Assembly (NCBI GenBank): GCA_032718475.1 | Contig: JAUCBJ010004874.1 | Span: 1-38,713 of the forward strand | Length of the DNA stretch: 38,713 nucleotides | Source of the DNA: Nemertoderma westbladi | Taxonomy: Eukaryota > Xenacoelomorpha > Nemertodermatida > Nemertodermatidae | Direction of reading: 5' to 3' | In this document: piece after piece, positions 9,453-22,466 of the stretch | Layout: each line of letters opens with the position of its first letter | How positions within the stretch are numbered: position 1 is the stretch's first letter | Notes under the pieces: model-generated | What the model saw: the letters and a program-made list of their open reading frames with translations, nothing else | Databases searched by the model: none | What the model was told of the DNA's origin: nothing | Made by a program: the position numbers and the translations under genes

Positions 9453-9890
9453 TGTGTTCAAGGCACCAAATGTCTGGATGGGACATACACAAGAATGCTA
9501 CGCCGGGTTCATTGTGTCAAGTACAATGCACACATCTCCATCCAGACACTATATAACATTGGAGGTGTCTCATTGGTTCCCCCAAGCTTGACACTAGAAC
9601 AAAATCGCCTCCGCTTTGCAGGACATTGCTTTCTCCGTGAGGACCAGCCAGTGCATAATATTGTACTTTGGCAGCCTCATGGAGTGAATAAGCATGGTGG
9701 ACAGCCCATGACTCTCTTGAGACGCATCTTAAAGGACACTGGCCTTGAAGATGCGGATGATCTAGCAAATGTCATGGGTGACAGGGAGTTGTGGCGGTGC
9801 AATTTTGTCGACAAGCCGGCACAGCATTCTTAAAAATGCAGCTGTAATGCAGCATGCCGATCCTAGTAGTAGTAGTAGTTCATACATAAA
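9453..9890 (+). mobile_element. LINE-A 3' end, C-terminal coding region and tail
   Basis: The open frame encodes CLDGTYTRMLRRVHCVKYN, SLVPPSLTLEQNRLRFAGH, EDQPVHNIVLWQPHG, HGGQPMTLLRRILKDTGLED and ANVMGDRELW and stops at 9831. The block is the post-RT C-terminal region typical of endonuclease-bearing LINEs. The 3' UTR ends in a (AGT)n tail at about 9864-9878. This is the best C-terminal reference for the family in the window. Confidence 0.85.
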
Positions 9891-10351
9891 AAATGTTCTA
9901 GAATATAAGGTTTTAGAATACAATTGCCTCGCGCAGATGCAAAATCATGCAACTTTGAACTCTCATATGTATGTCTGCTAGATTGTGTTACATATTTGGA
10001 ATCCTTGCAAAGCCAGCTTTCTAACTATACCAACAAATCACTATATTTTTGAGTATTAACTGCAGAACACTACTACTAACCCAGATGGAGTTAAATGAAA
10101 CGATCTCTATTTCAAATTTCATGCAATCTCATTAAGATTTCTAGGGCAGGTACCTGAATAAAGTCACTATATTCCAGGTCATGGTGTATACAAATTGTCT
10201 CCGTGGCTGTTGCTATATGTTTAGGGGTCTATAACCAATATTCACCACGGAGAAATTTTAAAGGGAACTGCTTAAGAACCAACTGCTTAAAGAAAACCAA
10301 CAATATGGTATAGATCGGAATATGTGGGCAAAAATATACCTCGCTCTGACT
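9891..10351. other. Non-coding stretch before the duplicated block
   Basis: AT-rich, no frame or repeat recognised apart from a short local repetition of AACTGCTTAA near 10270-10290. Confidence 0.6.
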
Positions 10352-10639
10352 AAAATATCTAATATCAAATTATGGTATTTATAATGCTATTGATGTTATT
10401 CGTTTCTCAATTCTCATCCGCCGTTGCCGTTCATATTCTTATTCCATTCTTATTCCATATTGTTCATCACAATTTTCTTATTCCATGCTTAAACTAACTC
10501 GCCACATAAAGTTCTAGACTAGAAACTGGTTCACCTCTGGAGCTACAAAATATTTCAGTTAATTTCGAATCAAATACGTAATATTTCTTCATTATATATA
10601 TTTTTATTGACTAAAGTATTACAACATCGTAGACACAGA

Positions 10640-10737
10640 ACAATATCTCAGATCTTAATTCTACAATTGTATTACAGTAATGCAGCGGGAGTTAAGAATG
10701 CTATACCGGCTTGTCGACAAAATTACGCCGCCAAAAC
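10640..10737 (-). mobile_element. LINE-A 3' end fragment (copy 1)
   Basis: Minus-strand GGCGGCGTAATTTTGTCGAC (RRNFVDKP) and the following 3' UTR match 16640-16725 in copy 2. The rest of this LINE end is pushed away to 11346-11660 by the inserted sequence. Confidence 0.75.
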
Positions 10738-11345
10738 TATTATTATTATTATTATTACACTTCTCTTTATTAAAAATTGTTTAAATAAAAAGGGGGGAAA
10801 GATATCCAGGCAAATATTTGCACTAACAGATAACCTATCGACAACAGTGGGTCAAATTAAACGATAAAACTAACAACATTTTAGAAATAAAAAAAACAAA
10901 ACAGTATAGGATAGAATAAAATAAAATAACAACATGGAAAAATGACCAATACTAATTGAAACAGTTGGAGTAGGCAATTAATTAGTATACAGTAGGCACT
11001 GCAGCGAACAATCATTTACAATAACAACTTATTACAGAAAATGAAACTAATAAGAAAACTATTGAGACATACAGTTGGTAATTAATTATTATTATAGGCA
11101 CAGCATGGGAACCAACCTATAAAAAAAAACTACTGTAATTTAGAAAAACGAAAACAAAAATAATCCGTTGACATACAGGAGACAATTAGTATATGTCCGT
11201 CTTTAACTGGCGATTGAAATGGCAGTAAGGAAGAAAATCAAACTCTAGAAGCTTCTGACTAAACATTTGCAGGGAAGAAGACTCAACTATTTGACCGGGT
11301 TATGAGTTCCATAAGGGGACGGGTCGATTGCAGAAAGTTTGGTTA
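10738..11345 (-). mobile_element. Nested LINE 3' end with (TAA)n tail
   Basis: This segment is absent from copy 2. On the minus strand it starts with coding-like sequence for QTFCNRPVPLWNS, a stop, then PGQIVESSSLQMFSQKLLEF, the characteristic C-terminus of CR1/L2-like RT proteins. An AT-rich 3' UTR follows and it ends in a (TAA)n tail at about 10738-10757. It therefore looks like a 5'-truncated LINE insertion that entered copy 1 only. Confidence 0.7.
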
Positions 11346-11660
11346 TCAGTAAGCGGGAGTATTGCATTTGGTATTTTCTACAGTGGCCCCGTAGGCCGTT
11401 ACGAACTGCCAGTTCCCTATCCCCCATGATTTTCGCGAGATTATCCGCATCTCCAAGGCCAGTATCCTTTAAGATGCGTCTCACGAAAGTCATGGGCTGT
11501 CCACCATGCTTATTTTCTCCATGGGGCTGCCAAAGGATGAGAGGATTGTGCACAGACTGGTCATCATGGCGGAATTCAAGTCTCAAACTTGGGGGTTCTA
11601 TTGGACACCTCCAATATTAACAACGATGTCTGGTTGGAGATGTGTGCATTGTACTTGAAA
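11346..11660 (-). mobile_element. LINE-A C-terminal fragment (copy 1)
   Basis: Minus-strand frame encodes RLEFRHDDQSVHNPLILWQP, HGENKHGGQPMTFVRRILKD and a variant end, MGDRELAVRNGL. It matches 16649-16975 except for this C-terminal tail, which diverges after GDREL. Confidence 0.75.
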
Positions 11661-12285
11661 CAGTTATATATCAGATACAAATAATTCACCTTTAGTCCAA
11701 GTATTACAATTATGAACTAAATATGTATCGATATCAAGCTTTACAAATTAATATGAAGTATATGCCCATTCACACACTATATTAACTAATATATACAGTA
11801 TAAGATTTATCTTTCATGAATCCTGAATCGAAGCCTTCCACGCTACAACTTATTTTCTTTGTACTACAATCTCTAGCATACGGCACTGGTTTTTTTGTTC
11901 CAATATAAATGAGTTTAGTTCTAAAAAAAAAGGCACAATGTTTGTTAGCGGAAGTGCATAGCGTATAATTAGATAACCCCAGGCTGGTCCCCCGGCTGAT
12001 AAAAGAGAATACATTAATGGGGCGATCAAGGTAATTGTTGTGGTATAATAGGTTGGGAGGGCTGACCAATAATGGTATCCAGCGATGGAACCATTAGGGC
12101 CGATTGATATCTCACACCTACACTCTCAACGTAGACAATTAGCCCCACTCCCAAAGGCTTATAGACGGTCTATTCAATACATATAGGTGCCCTATTATTG
12201 ACTCCCAACTAAATTAGGCAATCCATTGGTCTTTCCTGGACGGCCAACAATGGCTGTAACTACCGGTACCACCATTGATGCCTGA

Positions 12286-12306
12286 GGGGGGGGGGGGGGG
12301 GGGGGG
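12286..12306 (+). repeat. Poly-G tract (21 G), duplication copy 1
   Basis: Uninterrupted G run shared with copy 2 at 17601-17620, with a one-base length difference. Flanks are CATTGATGCCTGA and TTGATTTGGGCCC. Confidence 0.95.
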
Positions 12307-13206
12307 TTGATTTGGGCCCTGTCTTTATATTGGGCTGTAGTGGTTCACTTTAGTTAAAGTTTCTAAGCCACTACCAGCCTTATTATAAATAGTTATTACT
12401 GTATTTATTTTTAATTTATTATTCATTTAGTTGTAATCTTATATTACCATATTAATATCATATTTTTCCATCGTCATTTTTTTAGTTATACTTTGTAATA
12501 TTGTTTTTATTTCATCTGGCTTAACTGCATATTGCATTATTGAGCTTATAATTTATAAGGTAAGTTTAATTATCCCAAGACTACCTACAATAAATAGCGG
12601 TACCTCTCTAGAATTGTATGTTAGAAATTTATTTAATCTACTTATTAATTGGTTCGTCCAACATGGTGACTAAGGTGTGTAGAAATGTAGCACGATCTGT
12701 TCAAAATCAAGTAGAATTGAATCTTAACATTTAATTCAGTTCATTTTTTATTCGCAACAAGGCAATTAAAATTTCATTATTTATATTATTACATGGTATA
12801 ACAACTAAGTGCAATCAATATAATTCTAATAATTAATTAAGATGTTATATACTTATAGTCGTACCCAGTGCCATGGGAGGAAAAAAAAAGGGAGGATACG
12901 ATATAGAATAGAAATACTGGAACACTAATACAATTTGATTTGATAGGTCGTCGAACCAGAGTGTTTCAAACACGAGTTAACAGTTAATGCACCTAAAATA
13001 ATACAGTAGGATCAACTAGGATCAACATCCCGACAGTCAAGACCCCAAAATCGCAATATCGACTTAAAATATTCAGTGCGTCTATACCAACTCAATAATT
13101 ACGTTTGCTAAAAGTAGTTAGGTAGCGCCCGGAGCGGGAATATGCAGTTTGGGAGGGGTACCTACATGGCCATTGAATTTTTATATTGTATGAGACTCGC
13201 TGGTTT

Positions 13207-13362
13207 CAGTAGTGGCGGCCTCAACCCTAATTAAAACTGTCATGTAACCCTAACTCTAAGTCATACGGTAATCTAAGAAATTGTACAGATGTAACCCTAT
13301 GTCATAATCTAATAAATTCCGCTAAATTTCTTAGATTATGGATTATGACTTAGGGTTAGGGT
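13207..13362. repeat. Foldback element, truncated copy
   Basis: The left arm (CCTCAACCCTAATTAAAACT, then CATGTAACCCTAACTC and AATCTAAGAAATT) is followed by the inner part of the right arm (ATTTCTTAGATTATGG, GGGTTAGGGTTAC) and then breaks off at 13362, where the ULP1-like frame begins. The complete version is at 18512-18690. Confidence 0.8.
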
Positions 13363-14469
13363 TACCTCAAGTTCCTCTTGAGAAGATTGATATTTTTGAG
13401 CCAGAGTGGCACATTCAGATTCTATAAGACATAGGCGTGCCTGGATTGCAGCCACGGCTGAAATTAAGTCGCTATGAACACCTTCTACTGTAATCGTACC
13501 GTCACATGCAGTTGTATCCTGCCGTCGCAGACGTTTTCTACAAGATTCTGTGAACTGATGTTCATGCATACAGCGCAGAAGTTCGTAAGTGTCTATAGCC
13601 ATTTCGTGAGATGACGTGCGTGGTCTCAACTGGAGTGTAAGGCTTTGGACTGGTGTCATGTATTTCTTAACATTGTCCAGGAGGTGGTCTCTGGTAGTTT
13701 GATTTGTGCTAATGGGGATGGATGATATTTTGCGCAGTGCATCTTTCCTTGTAAGCTGTAAAGTCTTAAGAAGGTCATCGATTTGGTCAGTGTTTAGACT
13801 ATTCCTGGCTAGGTTAGATGTTCGGTCGACATCTAAGACAATTGGTGCGACTTTATGCCTAGTGTTGTAGGTTTGTTCGAGCAGCTCTTTAATCTTGATA
13901 TCCTTAACGCAGGCTTTTAACCACATGCGTAATGAAATACTATTTGAATGCTCTGGAATGAGGGTTGGACGTCCTATGGCCAGGGCAAGTGAATAAATGC
14001 ATATGAATGCGCCACAGTCATATGAGTTTTTTTGCCCTGGGAATGGACGAACCTTGTTCAATGTCACCCAAGGCCTGGTAGACGTACCACGTGTACTGCT
14101 GATGAGGTTGAGGAGACCGCATAAATTGTATGCCATAGCGCTTGGTGGATATGTTTTATTCATGCTGCATAAAGTATATATCGTCCTAAGTTTTTGATCA
14201 GCGACATGAAGGACGAAGTGAGTGTCATCACAATCAGGGAATACAATGATGGGCTGTGTGTCAATGTCGCAACATGCCGTAATGAAAGAGATAGCAGAGG
14301 CCTTAGCCGCCGCTGTGAACCTGCATTGATCACGAAGCTTGGTGCAAAGAGCCGAGTCAATGCAGGCAATATTTGTGGAGCTCCGGGCTAAGATAGACAA
14401 GAACGAGTCAACAATAGGGGTAGATAAATCAGTCAAAGGCTTAAAGTAATTCCAATCGATGTCACCCTC

Positions 14470-14478
<9 letters not shown>
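13336..14478 (-). pseudogene. ULP1/C48-type cysteine protease fragment, probably transposon-derived
   Basis: A minus-strand open frame of 366 codons from a TTG at 14436 (open a little further upstream) carries the C48 signature: His in DTHFVLHVAD (H73) and Gln and Cys in GQKNSYDCGAFIC (Q135, C141). The usual Asp of the triad, normally in a 'YDS' context after the His strand, is not seen; the matching place reads TLCSMN. No ATG suits a start, the N-terminus runs into hnRNP retrocopy sequence and the last residues (about VTLTLSHNP) are foldback-element sequence, so both ends are truncated. ULP1 domains remove SUMO-like modifiers, but orphan copies in animal genomes are often parts of DNA transposons. 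No intron or ATG is seen, so I call it a fragment and not a host SENP gene. Confidence 0.7.
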
Positions 14479-16024
<1,546 letters not shown>

Positions 16025-16338
16025 AAAACAGTCGGAAAGTTAAGCTCCGACTATTTAGAGCAGCAGTAGTTCCAGTACTCCTCTATGGGAGTCCATGCTG
16101 GGCTTTAACTGCTGAGGACACCAAATCTCTGGATAGCACATTCACAAGAATGCTACGCCGGGTTCATTGTGTCAAGTACAATGCACACATCTCCAACCAG
16201 ATACTAGATAACATTGGAGGTGCCTCATTGGTCCCCCCAAGCTTGACACTAGAACAAAATCACCTCCGCTTTGCAGGACATTGCTTTCGCCGTGAGGACC
16301 AGCCAGTGCATAATCTTGTACTTTGGCAGCCTCATGGC
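16025..16338 (+). mobile_element. LINE-A 3' coding fragment, cut by the duplicated block
   Basis: Open sequence encodes KLRLFRAAVVPVLLYGSPCW, FTRMLRRVHCVKYNAHIS, SLVPPSLTLEQNHLRFAGHC and REDQPVHNLVLWQPHG. It ends at CTCATGG exactly where copy 2 of the duplication begins; in the intact copy the sequence continues AGTGAATAAGCATGG. The breakpoint therefore lies inside a LINE. Confidence 0.85.
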
Positions 16339-16619
16339 TAACATATCTAATATCAAATTATGGTATTTATAATGCTAAATGCTATTGATGTTATTCGTTT
16401 CTCTATTCTCACCCGCCGTTCATATTCTTATTCCATTCTTATTCCATATTGTTCATCACAATTTTCTTATTCCATGCTTAGACTAACTCGCCATATAAAG
16501 TTCTAGACTAGAAACTGGTTCACCTCTGGAGCTACAAAATATTTCAGTTCATTTCGAATCAAATACGTAATACTTCTTCATATATATTTATTTATAGACT
16601 AAAGTATTACAACATCGTA

Positions 16620-16975
16620 GACACAGAACAATATCTCAGATCTTAATTCTACAATTGTATTACAGTAATGCAGCGGGAGTTAAGAATCAGCTGTACCGGC
16701 TTGTCGACAAAATTACGCCGCCACAACTCCCTATCACCAATGACATTTGCTAGATCATCCGCATCTTCAAGGCCAGTGTACTTTAAGATGCGTCTCACGA
16801 AACTCATGGGCTGTCCACCATGCTTATTCACTCCATGGGGCTTCCAAAGGATGAGAGGATTGTGCACAGACTGGTCATCATGGCGGAATTCAAGTCTCAA
16901 GCTTGGGGGGTTCTATTGGACACCTCCAATATTAACAACGGTGTCTGGTTGGAGATGTGTGCATTGTACTTGAAA
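16620..16975 (-). mobile_element. LINE-A 3' end (copy 2)
   Basis: The minus-strand frame encodes RLEFRHDDQSVHN, HGVNKHGGQPMSFVRRIL, GLEDADDLANVIGDRELW and RRNFVDKPVQL, then 3' UTR. It is uninterrupted here, unlike copy 1. Confidence 0.8.
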
Positions 16976-17600
16976 CAGTTATATCTCAGATACAAATAAT
17001 TCACCTTTAGTCCAAGTATTACAAATATGAACTAAATATGTATCGATATCAAGCTTTACAAATTAATATGAAGTACATGCCCATACACACACTATATTAA
17101 CTAATATATACAGTATAAGATTTATCTTTCATGAATCCTGAATCGAAGCCTTCCACGCTACAACTTATTTTCTTTGTACTACAATCTCTAGCATACGGCA
17201 CTGGTTTTTTTGTTCCAATATAAATGAGTTTAGTTCTAAAAAAAAAGGCACAATGTTTGTTAGCGGAAGTGCATAGCGTATAATTAGATAACCCCAGGCT
17301 GGTCCCCCGGCTGATAAAATAGAATACATTAATGGGGCGATCAAGGTAATTGTTGTGGTATAATAGGTTGGGAGGGCTGACCAATAATGGTATCCAGCGA
17401 TGGAACCATTAGGGCCGATTGATATCTCACACCTACACTCTCAACGTAGACAATTAGCCCCACTCCCAAAGGCTTATATACGGTCTATTCAATACATATA
17501 GGTGCCCTATTATTGACTCCCAACTAAATTAGGCAATCCATTGGTCTTTCCTGGACGGCCAACAATGGCTGTAACTACCGGTACCACCATTGATGCCTGA

Positions 17601-17620
17601 GGGGGGGGGGGGGGGGGGGG
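17601..17620 (+). repeat. Poly-G tract (20 G), duplication copy 2
   Basis: Counterpart of the tract at 12286-12306 with the same flanks. Confidence 0.95.
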
Positions 17621-18511
17621 TTGATTTGGGCCCTGTCTTTATATTGGGCTGTAGTGGTTCACTTTAGTTAAAGTTTCTAAGCCACTACCAGCCTTCTTAT
17701 AAATAGTTATTACTGTATTTATTTTTAATTTATTATTCATTTAGTTGTAATCTTATATTACCTTATTAATATCATATTTTTCCATCGTCATTATTTTAGT
17801 TATACTTTGTAATATTGTTTTTATTTCATCTGGCTTAACTGCATATTGCATTATTGAGGTTCTAATTTATAAGGTAAGTTTAATTATCCCTACACTACAA
17901 TAAATAGCGGTACCTCTCTAGAATTGTAAATTAGGAATTTATTTAATCTACTTATTAATTGGTTCGTCCAACATGGTGACTAAGGTGTGTAGAAATGTAG
18001 CACGATCTATGCAAATTCAAGTAGAATTGAATCTTAACACTTAATTCAGTTCATTTTTTTTATTCGCAACAAGGCAATTAAAATTTCATTATTTATATTA
18101 TTACATGGTATTAATTGCAACAATATAATTCTAATAATTAATTAAGATGTTATACTTATAGTCGTACCCAGTGCCATGGGAGGAAAAAAAGGGAGGATAC
18201 GATATAAAATAGAAATACTGGAACACTAATACAATTTGATTTGAAAGGTCGTCGAACCAGAGTGTTTCAAACACGAGTTAACAGTTAATGCACCTAAAAC
18301 AATAGGATCAAATAGGATCAACATCCGGACAGTCAAGACCCCAAAATCGCAATATCGACTTAAAATATTCAGTGCGTCTATACCAACTCAATAATTACGT
18401 TTGCTAAAAGTAGTTAGGTAGCGCCCGGAGCGGGAATATGCAGTTTGGGAGGGGTACCTACATGGCCATTGAATTTTTATATTGTATGAGACTCGCTGGT
18501 TTCAGTAGTGG

Positions 18512-18690
18512 CGGCCTCAACCCTAATTAAAACTGTCATGTAACCCTAACTCTAAGTCATACGGTAATCTAAGAAATTGTACAGATGTAACCCTATGTCA
18601 TAATCTAATAAATTCCGCTAAATTTCTTAGATTATGGATTATGACTTAGGGTTAGGGTTACATGTCAGTTTTAATTATGGTTGAGGCCTG
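18512..18690. repeat. Foldback (hairpin) element with telomere-like words
   Basis: Left arm GCCTCAACCCTAATTAAAAC ... TGTAACCCTAACTCTAAGTC ... AATCTAAGAAATT; right arm ATTTCTTAGATTATGG ... ACTTAGGGTTAGGGTTACAT ... CAGTTTTAATTATGGTTGAG. The arms pair over roughly 70 bp around a loop of about 40 bp. GGGTTAGGGTTA in the right arm resembles a telomeric repeat but is only about two units. It looks like a small non-autonomous element. Confidence 0.8.
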
Positions 18691-21017
18691 ACCAACTAAC
18701 CCTAACCAAAATAATAAACCAAACCATCTTTACAAGAATAAATGGTAATGATAGGCCTATGACAGTACGACAGTGTACCGGTAACTGTCTGACTAAAGGT
18801 GGTTTGCAACAGTACTGCAGTACAAGTAAGAAAAAGTATAGGTACCGGAAACTGCATTGAGCCCCCGGAGCGCTATATCATTCCGAAAGTTACCAATGAC
18901 AAGACCTTACCTTAAATTATATACCACCAATTTACAACTAGTAATTATTTAAACAATTCTTATACATCATAAATATTAAGTAAGTACTAAATATAAATAT
19001 AAAATACATGCAGTAAATAATAAACCTATGAACCAAATTGTTACACAATATTTCCATGCAGAAGAGCAATATATTTATCTCGTTAATTAATTGTACGGTA
19101 CTGTACTTATATTACAGGAAACTATTACAAAATACTGTACATACAAAAAAAATTACACATGATTAATAATAAATATAATTAAGTAATTAATTGCCAGACA
19201 TTATTTATTATTAAAAAATTCATTAAATTACAAAAATTCGTTTCACCGTAAATAATGTGCTCAAGCACCCAGCATTGATAGAACCCGCGTCAATTTTATT
19301 TATCCCGTTCAAATCGTGAGAGGAAATGCTTTTTTAGAGAGCCTTTAAAAGTGGAATAGTTCGTTACTAGTTGTTTTATTGTGTGCGGTAAGTCATTCCA
19401 TAATTTTTATATGCACTATGCACAGATATGCATAAATATATGCACAGAGGGTATGTGAGGGTCACTTTTAAATACAGTATTCTACAGCCCGACATGTTTT
19501 TTGTTGATTTTGTCAAAATCAAGATTAATAAATAAAGAATACAACAGTGGCTTATTGTTATAGTTAGGTAGTTATAGTAGCGACCATTACATTAATCAAT
19601 TTAGATTAACAAAACAAATAATAAATAATAAACAATACCAAGACCTTAAGTCGACACCAGTAACAATTAATTGTACATCTCTCTAATGGCTGATATTAAT
19701 TCGCAAAGGCGGGTTTTGCGTCCAGTCCTGTCTCACTTTTTCTGCATAGCTTCTTTCTTTCCATTGTTAATGTGTATTTCTGAAACTCTAAACAATTTAT
19801 GTAAATGTTTTTCCATGTTTTCTTTATATGTCGCTTTAATTTAACGGAAATACTGCATTCTTATTCACGTCGCCCCTGGATATAATGTATATATTCCCAC
19901 GAGCCATCTTTATTGATCTGGAACTAAACAGTATTGCGACCGTAACGAATCTTACATGCGTGTCGCCGTCGCCAGACCGTCGCCACCGATTTACGTAATT
20001 TACTGCCGGTAATGGGGCGGTTTAATGGGGCCAGATTCGTGTCATTGCGGGTCTCCCTTATTATGAGAGGGGGCCCCGGCCCGGGGTGGCGCCAAATGGG
20101 AGTCACATTGAGCCAAAGTGGGGCTCCAGACATTCTGTCTCGCTACTTCACTCATTAACCACTTGGTTTTATTTGTTCACAACGTTTTGGCACATTTTAG
20201 TTACTAATCACTTACATCTTATACTTTAAAGGAAGTGTGGTGTTGGAGCAATGATCATGTAAGATTTTTTTATTCTGTTAAATTATTTAAACAATTCGGG
20301 TATATACACTAATTTCGGTAAATTGTAAAGAATTCATTCATTTAACTACTCAGTATAATCATTAAAGATGAAAGAAGGTGGGACTAAAGACCCAATCAAA
20401 ATTGATCTCACCCACTCAAGGTGATAATGAAAATCAACGCAAATAACAGCTGATTACACAGCTGTTTCAATAATTTAATAGCAATATCTACAGTACAAAT
20501 TTTACATATTTTGAACACTATATTGTGCAATTTATCAATGCGGTACTATATAATATTGTATATAGACATTCGTCTGAATTAAAGATACCATAACACCCCT
20601 AAATAAAACTGTAACCTATTATATTTGATTTTTGTCTCTTGTTTTGGTTAGAATAACGTGCCTCTGTAACCTGCTCCCTTCCTTTAATTTATAGTTGAAC
20701 ATTGGGACGAGATATTATTTACGTCAAGTTATCAAGTTTAATATTTTGGTAGCCTTTATAGCTAAGAATTGTAGCCAACCAACCCATTAAGCACTCCCAC
20801 ATACTGTCAGGATCTCATCACACCCTAATCAATCACAGAAAAGTATTTATTTCATTTTATCTCTTAAATGCGGCTTAGGATATGGAATTTTCTCCACCGG
20901 TAATTGAAAAATCATTTTTAGGCAAAAAAACACTTAGTAGATAAAAATCTAAAATCAGTCAAAATACTTTCTGTCGATGACAATTTTCTCGCCCCCGAAC
21001 TAAAACCACCCAGCCCT
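18691..21017. other. Intergenic region upstream of chordin, no gene seen
   Basis: AT-rich sequence with no convincing frame or repeat. One GC- and CpG-rich patch (19925-20130) stands out and is listed separately. Confidence 0.6.
19925..20130. promoter_or_regulatory. CpG-rich patch, possible distal regulatory element
   Basis: A patch of about 200 bp is rich in CG dinucleotides (GTCGCCGTCGCCAGACCGTC, GGGGCGGTTTAATG) inside AT-rich flanks. A 69-codon minus-strand frame here has no recognisable domain. It lies about 1.1 kb upstream of the predicted chordin promoter. A decayed transposon is an alternative explanation. Confidence 0.3.
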
Positions 21018-21028
21018 CAGACAGTCTG
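21018..21028. promoter_or_regulatory. Palindromic Smad-box-like site
   Basis: CAGACAGTCTG pairs a CAGAC with a GTCTG in inverted orientation, the form of the Smad MH1-binding element. Another GTCTG lies at 21094. The site is about 200 bp upstream of the predicted TATA box. Short motifs like this occur by chance. Confidence 0.3.
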
Positions 21029-21221
21029 ACTCCTTAGTTGTTATTTTTTCAAATTTTAAAATAACTTATCGCGTTATTTGAGTAGTTTATGCAGTCTGGT
21101 CGTCTCGTGTGGTCCTTGGCGACAGGAATCCTTAGTCTCGCGTCGCACATCTGTTACGAATTTATCGAGTTTGTTTCGCCACATCATTCCACTCCGTAAA
21201 GCGACAGAATGTCGCCAACAT

Positions 21222-21275
21222 TATAAAAAGTTCCGCATGTATATAAACCCCCTCGAGAGCTTCTAGGATTCTTCA
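21222..21275 (+). promoter_or_regulatory. Predicted chordin core promoter (two TATA-like boxes)
   Basis: TATAAAAAG at 21222 and TATATAAACC at 21240 are followed by an initiator-like TTCAGCTT with the A at 21275, about 35 bp after the second box. A strong GTAAGT donor follows at 21433. Prediction from sequence only. Confidence 0.45.
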
Positions 21276-21432
21276 GCTTTTGTTTTTTTTAACAAAGTTT
21301 TCCGAAACAGCAACTGGATTCAACTTCAAAAAAAATTACATTCATCAGGATTCTTTAACTTTGGCTTACTCGAGGTTGATTGCATTTCGACACAAATTAC
21401 TCCTATTAAAACAGTGTTGCACTATTTTAATC
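21271..21432 (+). other. Predicted non-coding first exon of chordin
   Basis: It starts near the initiator at 21275 and ends at AATC before GTAAGTATG at 21433. It has no useful ATG frame. The matching acceptor would be the pyrimidine-rich CTTTTTTATTTCGCTCCAG ending at 22466, 71 bp upstream of the candidate start codon. The model is coherent but untested. Confidence 0.45.
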
Positions 21433-22466
21433 GTAAGTATGATTATTTTATAGCTAAGTACTTCAATTCAAACTTCACTTCAGACAAATAATTTGTATTT
21501 TGTGAAACAGGTACAATAAAGTCTTGTTTTACTTTTTTACCTTTCCACTTATTTTTTATTTATTTTTATTTTCAGTAAGGACAGTCCATGATGTAATCTT
21601 GTACTCCATTTTTTGTTACTAAGCGAAATAATGTTGCCTTTACAGCTTTAGACAACTACTGTACTTTACTACATACTACATGTGTATGTAACTGAACCTG
21701 CAACTTCAAATGAACCCCGGCAGTTAGTATTAGTATCATGAACAGTAGCAGAAAGCAAAATTTATCAATTTGTTTTAAAAAATTTAACGTAATGATTTTT
21801 ATCAGTGTCATTTCGTGATCTTACCGTGTTTGATTTACACTACACATGTAATACATACTTGTTTCAACATGCAAAGCACTTTACTGGTTCACGAGCCTCG
21901 TGGCCATATTTTCACTCACTCGCTACGATCGTTTGTGTAACGCATATTCAACCACTCAGATCAACAGCTAAAGTGCATAAATAAATATGTAAATTGTTAT
22001 TACATCAAAGTGTTTAAAATGGTATTGTACAGTACTGTATAGGATTTATATTATGTGATATTCTCCAAGCAATATGGCCAGTCAGTGATGCAATCTTAAG
22101 TTTGCATGTTTACGCCGTCCATTGAGTGATGTAATACAGCACATTGCAGTTTGCAACGTCTGTTCAAAATCAGGGCCATCAAATATATACATTTTATCCA
22201 CTTGTAATAAATTATTAATTCGGTTTCCTCTTCCTTATACTGTATGGCAGATGTCACCCCCATATTTATACTAAGAGTCACAGAAATTACAGTATTTGTT
22301 TGAAGTTTTTTCCAGTAAAAATCGTGCTTCTAATTCGAATTCAACTCTATACCCCTGATATAATTATACATCCCTTTTTCCTTGCGGGATCACAGGGCAT
22401 ATGATATTGATACCGTAGAGACGTGTTGGTGCCTTTGTTATATACACCTTTTTTATTTCGCTCCAG

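Larger units (their letters stand above)
10352..13362. repeat. Large direct duplication, copy 1
   Basis: The sequence from ATCTAATATCAAATTATGG (near 10358) to the GGGTTAGGGTTAC at 13362 is repeated almost base for base at 16339-18661. Copy 1 is about 690 bp longer, almost all of it from an inserted LINE 3' end and adjacent variant sequence at about 10738-11420. Shared parts include LINE-A 3' sequence, a poly-G tract, two closely matching 95-codon frames that differ at one residue (11782-12069 and 17097-17384, probably not genes) and half of a foldback element. Confidence 0.9.
16339..18661. repeat. Large direct duplication, copy 2
   Basis: Near-identical to 10352-13362 without the inserted sequence at 10738-11420. 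The left edge cuts a LINE-A copy and the right edge lies inside a complete foldback element. Differences from copy 1 are scattered substitutions and small indels. Confidence 0.9.

Noticed and set aside
11782-12069. 95-codon minus-strand frame present in both duplication copies (also 17097-17384)
   Set aside because: Conservation follows from the recent duplication, the frame has no domain, and the block as a whole is equally similar.
13340-13362. TTAGGGTTAGGGTTA-like sequence as an interstitial telomere
   Set aside because: Only about two units, and it is part of a foldback element arm that recurs at 18640-18661.
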